A DNA stretch of 64,000 bases from positions 186,001 through 250,000 of the forward strand of contig CAJNOJ010000041.1 in the NCBI GenBank assembly GCA_905250025.1, given 5' to 3'. Source of the DNA: Adineta ricciae. Lineage: Eukaryota > Rotifera > Eurotatoria > Adinetida > Adinetidae. Made by a program: the position numbers and the translations under genes. This document shows, piece after piece, positions 1-11,320 of this stretch (positions within the stretch are counted from its first letter, which is position 1; every line of letters begins with the position of its first letter). The notes under the pieces are model-generated. The model was not told the origin of the DNA. It was given only the letters and a program-made list of their open reading frames with translations, and made no database searches.

Positions 1-964
1 AATAGTCATGCCCAACGACAAACATATGCCGAACACGATGTATAATTAAAAAAAAAACAACACAAAATGACAGAATAAAATATTAGATAAGACAACGACA
101 TGAGAGTGTTTTTTGGCTTTTTTAGTCACTTTTCTGTCTTGATATTAATAATAGATAACTCAAATGGAAAACATGCGAAGACTTTACGTCTATTGATGAC
201 GAAATGTCAATGATGTTATATTCTTTTGAGATTTCTGTTACGCACTAATATTATCACGATGGAAGAGAAGAATTTTTATGTAAATAAATATGAAACCAAT
301 ATGATTGAGATCACAATGACTTTCTCCTTGTATCTAAGTACAATATGATGCGAATGATTGAGTTAAAAGATGAGAATGCCAGCATTGATTGAGTTAGAGG
401 AACGATATACGAGGCACTATTTTGAAAATAATTGAAACATTGTCCCTTTAAATAATTGCCTTAGTTTTAATAGTATCCATCGATAAATAAATAAGCTTTT
501 CGTAGCTATCGAACAAGAACCTGATGTATGTTTTCCGTAGCTTTGTAAGAACATTATCTATAGTTTTAAGTACTATCTCCATTGCTCAATCTACGTGTTC
601 TACACAGAAATGATAGATAATGTAGTACACGAATAAACTCATACATAACTTTTTTTGGAAAAACAATCGACCAAGACATTCTGTCCAGCTCAATACTAAA
701 TAGTACATTTAGATTCAGCCAAAGCCCTACATTCTGTAATTGATTTTCGAGTGATATTATATTATATTATAGTAATGTACTTCATTTTTTCGAGTACTAT
801 CAATCGCGATGGCGCACGATCGATAGTGTGTAAATGCGTAATTCGAACAGTGTCAGAAGACTTGTACTTTATTGAAATCATATAGATAAAATCGAAGCTA
901 CTGAATCAGTGTTTCGTTATTCGTAGAAAAAAGTCCTTCCTCTCTCTCTCGCCATCTCTCCTGC
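1..964. other. gene-free stretch at left edge
   Basis: No open frame with recognisable protein similarity lies here on either strand. The stretch is AT-rich and follows the stop codon of the minus-strand acyl-CoA dehydrogenase gene, so its right end is probably that gene's 3' untranslated region. A short TTATAT-type repeat near 765 is the only local structure noticed. Confidence 0.6.
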
Positions 965-3225
965 TCAGGCAAAAGGCAATCTTTTCGCAAGCACATTTGC
1001 ATCAATACCCATTGGCAAATCACCGAAGATTGAGCCACGATCAGGTCCGAGACGTGATGCGCAGAATGCATCGCTAACTGCTTGCGGAAAACGACGAATA
1101 AGCAAACTCGCTTGTAGACACAAAGCTAATTGCGATGTTAAAGTTCGAGCATGACGTTCAAGTATTTCATTTGAAAGATCATTTGTCAACAGACTCTTTT
1201 GGATATGTGCCAAGGTTGCATCCAGGTGTTTATTAGCACCTTTGGTATCCTTCATAAATGACATGTACGCTTGAAGCGACTCAGGTGACTTTTTCATTGC
1301 GCGTAAAATATCAAGACACATAACATTACCACTACCCTCCCTAGAAAATCGATTCGTAAAACATTCAATCGATAGTTTCGGAGTCAAATTACCATATGCT
1401 GTTCAATGGTGCTTCACGATAAACTCGAGGCATATTCGATTCTTCAACAAAGCCAGCGCCGCCAAGACATTCCAATGCCTCCACTGTTGCTTCAGGCGTG
1501 CGTTTACAAACCCAAAATTTAGCTATGGCTGTAGCAATTCGAGCGAATGATTTCATTTCGCTTGTATGCGATATTGAGTCGAAGAGACTTGCAACGTACA
1601 TAACGAGTGTTGTAGCAGCCTCTGACTCCAGAAGCAAATCAGACAAGACCTGTTTCATCAGTGACTGATCAATCAATAATCGACCAAATGCTTTTCGATG
1701 CCGAGCATGCCAAGTAGCCTATGATTGACAAAAGTAATCAAAATAAATTTCTTCTAAAAGTGTTGCTCGTACTTGTATGAGTCCTTGTCGAATCAATGCT
1801 GCGCTACCCACCGCACTATCCAACCGTGTTCCATGAACCATTTCAATAATAGTTTTCACGCCCTCATGCTCGTTGCCCAATAGCCACTAGAAAACAAATT
1901 TCCGGATGAAAGTTTCCTTTACAATATGAAGATTGCATACGCCTTGTGTATTGTTAAATTCCACTTCACTCGATGCATTCGAACGATTACCAAGTTTATC
2001 TTTCAAACGTTGAATGTAGAATGGATTTCGTTCGCCATTAGGTAACCATCGTGGAACGAAAAAGCATGATGGTGTATTATTCAATGATTTATTTGATGTA
2101 TCATCATTATGAATTTGTGCAAGAACCAAAAAGCCGTCGCACATTGGAGCAGAGCAAAACCATCTAGGTAATAATCCAAATAAAGATACGAAATGAAATG
2201 CAATTATTTTCATTTACTTGTGCCCAATGAGAATGTAGCGTTTTTCATCGGCGTTATCACAGTATGCTTTCGTCGTGTTTGCACGAACGTCACTGCCGCC
2301 TTGTTTTTCTGTCATTGCCATTCCTATTAGAAATAAAGAATTCAATTTGAACTTTGTATTCGTTTTCTGAAGAACAGTTGAGGTGCAACATACCAATCGT
2401 TAATCCAGACTTAAAAGTGGCTGGTAAAAATCGCCGATCATATCTACGCGATAGAACCTTATCTAATGGAAAGCTATTTGTCAGTTCTGGACCAGTTTTT
2501 GATAGATATCGATGAAGCACAGGATAACCGGCATAGGTCATTGATAATGGACAACAGACGCCGGCTTCAATATGACCAAGTATATACAGTGCTGCCTGTA
2601 CAACAATCAACAGTACAACTTTTCAATGGCAAATAATCACCTACTGCATGTTGTAGATGTCCATGTGAGTTAGCTTTTTTATCATCGCCTGCAGATAATG
2701 ACTCCCAAGCAACAGAATGAACCTGAATCGATACAAAGTAAGATAAATCCTCATTGAGGAAACGCAACATACGCCATATTTCATGCCTATGCGCATAAGT
2801 TCGTGATAAGCTGGATGAAAGTGTACTTCATCGATTCGTTGTCCATAACGATCGAATTGATGCAATGTTGGCACCTGTCGATTCGCTCGATGTCCTTGTT
2901 CAAACCAATGGTACGTACCTAATTCCGCACCCATCTCTTTAATTTGTCCACATTTATCATCAGTAACAAATTCACGTAGTGCTAAGTCCGACTCATACAA
3001 ATCGATGCGCTCCAGCGGTGGAACTTGATTTGTGACTTGATGAGTGAACTGTTGTACCAATGGACGACGAGGAGGCTGATGAGATACAGTCGATATAAAA
3101 TGTTCTTCGACTACTTTATCCTGCTGTGAAGATTGACTGTTTTCACTATTGACAACATTTCTAGTTTTTGTGACAATAGTCCGTCGGAGTACCGATGAAT
3201 TCATCGATGCTAAACGTGAACGCAT
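965..3225 (-). CDS. AidB / ACDH-11-like acyl-CoA dehydrogenase
   Basis: An FAD-dependent acyl-CoA dehydrogenase of the AidB branch, which includes E. coli AidB (alkylation response) and C. elegans ACDH-11 (a medium-chain fatty-acyl binder affecting lipid desaturation). About seven short-intron exons join cleanly. The N-terminal exon starts MRSRLASMNSS (ATG at 3225) and may carry a mitochondrial-type leader. Then come AALYILGHIEAGVCCPLS, the family block MAMTEKQGGSDVRANTT (about 2275-2330), GHKWFCSAPMCDGFLVLAQ, RLKDKLGNRSNASSEVEF, EGVKTIIEMVHGTRLD, ECLGGAGFVEESNMPRVYRE and SIWEGSGNVMCLDILRAM. The catalytic-type Glu of IWEGSGN is rebuilt across an intron near 1387. All the core blocks are present, so the gene looks intact. 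The family is confident. Whether the role is lipid oxidation, lipid sensing or DNA protection cannot be decided from sequence. Confidence 0.9.
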
Positions 3226-3752
3226 TATACTTTTCTTTATCTTTGCTTCTAGAAAGATACCAACTGGTTATTATCATCATCATCATCATCAACAATGCTT
3301 ATTTATTTATTTATTTATTTTCCTTTCTTTGATTCAAATTATAATTAGAATAGTATATACGATACAGCAATCGAACAAAAGAAAACGCGAATTAGTCGTA
3401 GCATTTTTTTGTGTTTTTCTCGAATGTAAACTAACACTAGAAGAAGAAGAAGAGAAAAAATCGCATAGATCATACAAAACAACAAGAACACACAACAAAA
3501 AAGAGAGAAGAAAAAAGAGAAATAGAGCAAAATGAACGTATTGTTTAGCCGCTATACATTATATCTGGTGTATGATGGAAAATCTGCCCATAAGATGTTA
3601 TTGATGTATAAAAACAAAGAAGAAAAACAAAACGAGAAACAAATAACAAGATGCATATGCCTAAAAAAAATCACACCCTCACGCGCACATAAATCAACGT
3701 TTCTAGTTTATGGCCATCAATCGTCAAAAATATATGAGAGTTCTAGTTTGCT
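3226..3752. other. intergenic spacer with simple repeats
   Basis: This spacer separates ZSWIM8 (upstream in the shared direction) from the acyl-CoA dehydrogenase. It holds an ATC repeat (about 3273-3291), a TTTA tetranucleotide run (about 3300-3321) and A/G-rich sequence. Open frames here have no coding character. It probably contains the ZSWIM8 3' end and the dehydrogenase promoter. Confidence 0.5.
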
Positions 3753-6700
3753 CTAGTTTTGAATAGCTTGCCAAAGTCGTGGATAAACATCTTTCTTACA
3801 TTTCTTTGATGTTTTAACAAAATTCATCAAACCTTGGTAATCACTTGTGTTACCCATGAACAGAAATGCCGAACGTGCGTGTTTCATCAGTGATGTTAGT
3901 TCTTCGATGTCATTGTTTGTTGTCATATGTCCCATTTTATTGTGTACACAACGAGTATAAGCATGGAGACACTTTTGCATCAAGGATTGAACAAATGGCA
4001 AACGAAGCATTTGATTTGATGATGAACCATTGGGATTATTTTGTGAAACATTGTAGATATTAAATGCCAAACTATGTAATAGATATGGATTGACAATAAC
4101 GGCTGTGGCTGTTGTGACAAATTCTTGTAGTTCAGCATTACCTAAACAAAAGAACAGTTTTACATGAAGATTCTGGGAACGAAATGAAGAGAAAAACGAG
4201 GCGAGTTTTACCTAATTTCAAAGCAATTTTCAGAAGCCATTTCACATCTTCTCCATAACGTGGCGTTGGATGATTTTGTTCACCACGTCGTTCTATATGT
4301 GCATGGTTCTGACGAGCGCGTTCTAGTGCGAGTGTATTCATTGCTAGCATGCCAACACGAAAAGCATTGAGGAGATACTGACGATGGCTTGAATCCGTCT
4401 GTTGCTGTTGTTGTTGTTGTTGTTGTTGTTGCTGCAACAATGAAACCATTGTCACAATGCAGATTTTACGTAAAACAAAAGACTAGATAGGGCTTACCTC
4501 TGCTAATGGTGTCGTACTAGGACTAACAACAGTGGGTTGTTGCGATTGTTGTTGCTGTTGCTGTTGCTGCTGCTGCTGCGGTTGTTGTCCTGCTGCTGTT
4601 GCTGTGGTTGTCGATGATGATGGTGAAATATTTGGTTCGGTCGGTGGTGAAACAATTAATGGTATTTGTCTGACAGGATAGAACGATTGTTGCGGATTTT
4701 GACTTGGAGAATAAATTTGTTGATTTGTAGTTGGTACAGGATGATGAACAGCATAAGCGGCAGGAAAATTTCCAGGACTGACAAGTATAGCGTTCGGCAT
4801 TTGTGGCGGCGGCGGTGCATGACGAGGATGGTGAGGATGCGGATGAAAGTTGCCTGTTGGGCCTGTATGAAAAGCAAAATGAGGTTGCTGTTGCTGTTGT
4901 TGCTGCTGCTGCTGCTGTTGAGGCTGTGAAGAGTATTGAATGGGTATGATTTGTTGATATTGTACTTGTTGATGAAAATTTCCTAGTTGATGATGATGCA
5001 TGGAGGGTGGTTGAGGAGGTGGCCCGTGTTGTGCTTGAATCATATAGGCATGAGTATTGAAATGGGCAGATGGGTGCGGTGAAAATGGTGTTTGAAAATT
5101 TGTATTTTGATTATTTGTCGGATACATCATTGGAGATGGCGATGGCGTTGTTGATGATGAATTTCCAGAATTGGCATGTGTCCAATGCAATTCGATTGGA
5201 TTACTTGCCGTTAAATTGCCATCAAATGGTTGGCGTATGTCGACCACAGCTGCATCCTCGTCGCTATTCAATGAATCTCCTGTTCGTTCGTAATACATTT
5301 CATACCAACGTTTAGCAACTTCGAAGAGGATATCAATGAAAACAAGATTTCCATCACGTGTAGCATTCTCAATGGTTGTCAAAGCACGTTCAAGCATTTC
5401 AGCGCTTTGTTCTTTACATTGAGCTAGTGCTTGACGTATTTCTGCAGCATTGAGAGCATGAGCATATTTTAATGTCGAAAGAGCCAGTTCAGCAGCAGTG
5501 CGCACAACAGCATTATCACGTGAACGAGAAGCACGATCAGCAATCGCCGCACACTCCGGTGGGGTTAATTGTCCTTCCCAGCATTCGATTAAGATCAGTA
5601 TGGACTGTAAACCGATATCAATAGCCGTGGATGTTATCCAAGAAACTAAACTTGAATAAGTTCGAATCATCCAATTTGTTTGTACGTGATTATTGACACC
5701 TAATGCATAAAGTGCGATTGTAATTGCACATAAATGTAAGTTTCTATGTGGAGGTGGATAATTATGTGTTGGACCAACAAATAATGATGTTGATGTTGTT
5801 CCACCAGCACGCTGTACGAGGGTTTTGGCTAATTCGAACATAAAATGACATAATGCTTCGGATGGTTGATTTGGCACACATGGCGACCGATTTTTGCCGT
5901 TGGATGAATTCATATGACCTTTCGGAGGTTTTAAAGTATGAGAGCTTGGTGATGATTGCGGCTGTAATGAAATCGATTTCGGTATTGTCGATGTATTCCT
6001 TGCCGTGGTCAAATGCGGCGATGGGGATGGAAGAATATCTGGCGATGATAAATTCATATCCATACGTAATGGTGATTCGCCACGAGCTAAAAATTGAAAT
6101 AGAGATGAACTTTCTGGTTTCATACACTTTTCGTGTAGAAATTTACCATTTCGCTGTACAGTATCCCGTTCACTATCACTTTCTGAATCAGCATTAGCTT
6201 TCGATGATGAGATACGAATATTCCGACGTGATACCGTTGGCGAATTATCGCTTGAATTTGTTTCCGGTGCACTACTATCAATACTCGTAAACCCTAAACA
6301 ATCGTAAATGACTTTCCTTTATGACAATCAATTGAATTTGATCTCTTTTTTTACCATTTGATATTCGCTTGGAACTGTTTTTCAAGTTCAAACAACGAAA
6401 TTTGGCTTCCCACGCTTTTTGATCGAAATTCTCGCCTTCGCTTTCATCGAGGCCAGAACTATCAATTTCTGTTAGTGGTTCGCCACTTGCGTTCGATGCT
6501 GCAGCTGCGGCTGCTGCCATTGCTGATTTCTTATGTTGTGAACGACTCGACAATGTTGGAGAATTTGCATTTGCCTGCTGTAGCGTTGCCGAATTTTGAT
6601 TTGCTTTCTTCGTTCCAACATTGAAAGGATTTACATTTGGATTTTTAAATAGGACATGTATATCGCGATCAAGTAACTTATCAAGTATTTGTATCAAACG

Positions 6701-9700
6701 TCCTTGATCATCTTTATATAATGTCAATAAGTTAAGTGTTAAGTCACTACGTTGTCGACGAATTCCTTCGCATAGGATCGGATTTTGTGCTGAAAGGAGG
6801 AGTCATATAAAATATAAAATCAATGAAAAAGACATTTACCTTCAGAAATATAACATTTCGCTCCAAGTGCGCAAATGGCTGTGTCAAAAGCTAATAATTC
6901 ATCTGATCCGTTTTGTTGATTATCGTTTTCCGTTGACGGCGAAATAGAGAAATTTTGTGACAAAGTCACAGTCGGAGTCGAATTCATGCGATATAAACTA
7001 AGCGATCGTAATGTTTCGAAGATATACGTTGCTAAACTAAGTGGCAACAAAATGCCATCATCGCGTGTGTTTAACAGTCGTGCACATAAATGTTCGGCAC
7101 GTTGTCGTAAAATGTCAATTTCATTTTGTCCCAAAGTGATTTTCTTTAGTTCCTGACAAATTTCCTGTTCACAATTGAGTAAACGAACTTCGAGAGCTTT
7201 CGTAGTCGCTGGCATACGACAGATTTCCAAACCGAGTAAGCCAATACGAAACGCAAGTTGTTGATATTCAGACGATTCATTGAGAATAGTACAGAGAAAT
7301 GCACAACGAACTGTGGGAGATGTTGCATAATCGGAGATATGAACATCTAAATAAACTGAAATCAAACAAGAACATGATTAGAAGATTTTCAAGCAGAAGG
7401 TAGACAAACCTTGAGAAGAGATTGAGTTTTCTTCATTGTCGAGCATATGATCAGCTAAATGTTTAGCAAGTTTGAACATTTCTTCATGATATCCATGTAT
7501 TCTCAATGCTTCACAACGAACAAATGCGATCTGAATCAAAAGAATACAGTTTTTTTCTTTGTCCGTCACAGAATAGTTCTCTCGTACCTGTAATGGATCA
7601 TTGATTATCTTTAATGTCTTAAAAACATACGGCTCGGGATTCATTACAACTGCTGCTGCTGCTGCTGTTGTCTTTGTCGTTTGTCGAGCTTTTGGTGGAG
7701 GTTCTCGGTCAGTGAAGTAAATTTTACATTCATCACTGCTGTTCGACGATGATTGCTGATCTCCATTTCCGCCACCACCAGATTCTTCTCCGCTATCAAC
7801 ATCTTGACATTTCTCTTCGTTATTATTCACTATTTCTTCGTCTTGGACAGTGGACAAAACCTCTTCATTCACTGTTGAAATTGTTGGAGTTACAAATCGT
7901 TGCTGAGTATTGAAATTCACCGTGGAATTATTGTTTAACTTCGAATAACCATCTGTGAGTATTTCATCATACGAACGGATATATTCAAACCATGAGCGTT
8001 CACCCTCATTTTCTTCTATTGCATTCGAATAATATGGACAATCTTTCCAATTGATTTGACAAATTTCGATTGCAGGTAGAAATCCCGGGAATATATCGAT
8101 ATCACGTCGTTTCTGATTCAATGTGCGATCATTCGTCGAATTGATCGTTGGTGATGTATAGACACCGTTGGTCGTCGTAGATATATTTGTTGTCGTTGTT
8201 TTTTGTTTACATATGCGTTCAATGATTGACAAATGCCATGTACACAATTTCATATAAATAGCATTGCGTTCTTCGTGATTCAAACGAGGATTCAGCGCAA
8301 TTAATCGCCAGATTTGAACAATTTCATCGCACAGTGCTGAACTTGCTTGTTGAACTAAAGATGTGTTATGAGGTTTCAAACCGTTGGTGCCACGTTCGTT
8401 GTAAACATTGGAAACTTTTGTTGTGAACCACCATTGAATAATCTAATGGAAAGCAAAACGATGAAGATGAGAAATTTAGATATGAGGGGCGTTACTTGTT
8501 CCTGAGCAAGACATTGTCGAGTGAGAATATCGAGCAGTTGAGTACCATTAAGATCATGTCGAGCAAGCATTTCACGGACGATTTGTAGCAAATTCCACAT
8601 ACCCTCTGGTTCGCGACCACGTAATGGACGCAGAAGATTAGAATACTCAGTTGTAGCTAAGATAGGCGGGCTGGTGAGATAGGTCACATCCCTAAACAAT
8701 GAAATTATGTTTTTATCAATCCATAGGAATCTTTTCAAGTCTTCCGTACCCGACAACTTGTGGTGTAGGTTGACAAAACCGATGAAGAGTTTTGTTTATA
8801 TTTTCTTGTAAACTGGTTTCATCCAGAAACCAAACGGATATATCAGAAGATAAACCACCAGCTGTTGGATCCTAATAGAGAGAAAAACGAACATATTCAC
8901 TGAAAGATAATCATTTTGATTGCTTACCGGTGCTCCTTGCAACATATTTACATTAGTTGGTTTATCGCTTAGTAATTCGTCTAATAAACTTTGAGCTTTT
9001 GGTAAAAACTAAAGAGAAAAAGAAGAATTTAGTTTATAAAGCCATCAAATTTACCTGCTGAGGTATTTCCCATATGAGGTACTGAGCGAATTTTCTGAAA
9101 GAACAAGAAATGCATATTCACATGAAAAATTCTTTTTAATAACATACCGTAACTGATCAATTTTCAAGCGCGATAATGATTCTGATACCGGTGCTCGAAG
9201 GCAGCAATGTTGTGGCTAGAACGTGCACATGAATTTCTACTCAAGTCGAAATAATCAATGTTCTTACTTGTGCTATTCGACAGAGACAAACAGCAACAAT
9301 ATGTGAACACCATGAACTCGGATTCGAGCATGTACAGTGACAAGAAGTGATCTTTTTACGGTCGAATATGATTGATACATGGTAATATTGTGTGGTCATT
9401 TTCGAGGGATTGTTCATGGAATTGAGTTCATAAACTTGCGCACTTAAATGAAAACCGATTTGTAACATGTTTTGCACAGCTTTGGCTTGTTGGAGTGCTT
9501 CGGCTTTGATAAATTCATCCGTACTGCCATTAGCTACACATGTATATAATCTACAGAACACAAAGAAGGCTTTCCACAAAAAATAGAATTCGTTAGATAT
9601 ACCGGATATCTTCAATGCCATCAGGAAAACTCCAAAAAGCTATTTTTAATTGTAAATTTTCAGGCACAGGTTGTTCGGGTTGATTATACCGTTCGACCAA

Positions 9701-10467
9701 TTCGAATGGTATATGTCGAGCAATTGTTTTCGCTGCTAAATCGACCAATGTAGGGATGCGTTCTAGAAGAAGAAAAAACGCCTTGAACATAAATTCTCAG
9801 TTTGTTTTCAGTCAAACCTTCATTTGAACTTGCTAAAGGTAAATTACATATCGAAACTGTATTGGTCAATGGCAAGGAATTCTGACTGTTTATTATTGTT
9901 ATCGATGATGTTGTAGGTTGCTGTTTCCACCCACGCCAATGATTTGTAGCTGTTAAACTATCAACATCAGTGACCGATTGCCAGGACAGTTCACTATCGG
10001 ACATTTGAGGATCTGAATCGAGTTCTGCGTCGAGCATATTGGCTATTATTGATTCGTATGCGTTGTTTGTATTCGTAGATATTGTCGGAGGACGTGTAAG
10101 TGAAGTCGAAGAGATAAAAATACTGTTTGGACTGAAAGTTACTAATGTTCCATTTTCTCCAGTATTGTTTGATGTCATATCAAAGCCATCGGACCTATCT
10201 GAAACAAACAAAGTAACGAGATGTGTATATCCTCATATGTGTAATGAGAAAAAATACAATTATTCTTTTAGGCAATAAGAAAAACAAATGAAAGAGACCT
10301 AGACATTTTTTCTCTTTCAACGTTTGTCTTATTTGTTCGTTCGTTCGGGAATAATAAAACAACAAGCAAGAAGAAAAAAAATGATTCAGTTCGTCTTTCT
10401 TCTCTCTTTTTTCCTTACGTGCCCGCCCGTTGTACAGCTGACTAATGTCTTTTGAATACGTCGCCAT
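3753..10467 (-). CDS. ZSWIM8: ZSWIM8 / EBAX-1 (Dorado), SWIM-domain receptor of a cullin-RING E3 ligase
   Basis: Substrate receptor that, with Elongin B/C and a cullin, degrades Argonaute bound to trigger RNAs (target-directed microRNA degradation) and some misfolded proteins. About 15-20 exons assemble into a protein of about 1,800 residues, near the vertebrate length. In order: WRGWKQQ near the N-terminus; IPFELVERYNQP and LKIAFWSFPDGIEDIR; the SWIM motif CTCSNPSSWCSHIVAVC (about 9280-9345); the BC-box-like stretch RLKIDQLRKFAQYLI (about 9080-9190, across an intron); LLRPLRGREPEGMWNLL (about 8600); STKALEVRLLNCEQE; VPNQPSEALCHFMFELAK; PHRNLHLCAITIALYALG; RTYSSLVSWITSTAIDIG; LTPPECAAIADRASRSRD; the HALNAAEIRQALAQCKEQ block; AFRVGMLAMNTL; and the C-terminal SARSAF region. 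PolyQ tracts interrupt the disordered C-terminal third (about 4393-4440, 4540-4580, 4884-4921). Exon 1 (10419-10467) joins in frame across an intron ending near 10203. Orthology is very confident; some exon borders are approximate. Confidence 0.95.
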
Positions 10468-10570
10468 TTTGTTTCATTGTTCTTTGCCTTTTCCTTCGTT
10501 CTTCTTCATCGATAGATGTCGTACATCACTGTCGATGTCTATACTTCTGCTTTCATTTTCTCTAATTAAG
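10468..10570. promoter_or_regulatory. short divergent promoter interval
   Basis: Only 103 bp separate the predicted ATG of ZSWIM8 (minus strand, 10467) from the predicted ATG of the EF-hand gene (plus strand, 10571). Both 5' untranslated regions and core promoters must lie here or overlap the neighbouring gene, which suggests a shared bidirectional promoter. The interval is T/C-rich. I see no convincing TATA box. Confidence 0.45.
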
Positions 10571-11105
10571 ATGGATAACATTCGATACCGTGAAGCATTT
10601 CTCGTCCTCGATGAAGGAAATACGGGCGTTATCACTGTCGATGATGTACATTTCTTAATTCGTGCATTAGGTTACACACCAACCGAACAAGATCTAGCGA
10701 AGCTTGATCAAGAGTTCGCTTGGAACAAGCGAATTGATTATTTCTGGTTTACTGAGATTCTATCGAAGCTTTCATGTACGAAATATACGTACGAACAAAT
10801 TGAAAATGCGTTCTTTACGTTTGACAAGAATCGTTATGGTTAGTTGCTATGAAAGAAATGATGAAAAGAGACGTTTCTCTGACAGGCTTAATTAATATTG
10901 AAGCATTCAAAACAGCTATGATGACCTTGGGCGAGCCATTATTAGAAAAAGAAATGAATGAAATGATGAAAGATTTGCCAGTTGATGAAGATGGGTAAGA
11001 AATCATGTTTGTGTCAAGATGATCGTTATTTCATAGTTTCGATCTAGTTTTATCGAATACGAAAGCTTTTGCTCGCAATTTCAATCGTCGGAAAAATATC
11101 TGTAA
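10571..11105 (+). CDS. calmodulin-superfamily EF-hand protein (calmodulin / essential myosin light chain-like)
   Basis: Three exons (10571-10838, 10886-10994, 11048-11105) splice to 144 residues, close to calmodulin (149) and essential myosin light chains (about 150). The layout is that of a four-EF-hand protein: EAFLVLDEGNTGVITVDD, then FLIRALGYTPTEQDLAK, a short linker, FTFDKNRYGLINIEAF, and a final VDEDGFIEYESF. None of the loops keeps the full DxDxDGxIxxxE pattern. Loop 1 is D-x-G-x-T-G-x-I with D at position 12, loop 3 ends in Ala, and loop 4 ends in Ser. Calcium binding is therefore probably weak or absent, as in essential myosin light chains. The start at 10571 is preferred because an in-frame ATG at 10445 would overlap ZSWIM8 exon 1 and would add a hydrophobic stretch foreign to the family. 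Confidence 0.8.
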
Positions 11106-11320
11106 GCAGTTCTTCGACATTTACTCTTCTCGAAAACAGATTTCGTTCGTCTTCTTGTTTTATGTCATATTTCTCTCTCGCTTGCTCTTTTGATGAAAGG
11201 CAAATGCTTCGTCTATGGATGTTGTCGTTATCAAAACGGATTAGTAGACATCTTGTTCTTCTTTTTCCAATCATTTATTCAACAGAATCAACGACGTAGA
11301 TAAACAATAACATTTAATAA

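Noticed and set aside
4384..4932. CAG/CAA repeats considered as noncoding microsatellites
   Set aside because: They lie in frame inside the ZSWIM8 disordered region and encode polyQ tracts, so they are part of the coding sequence.
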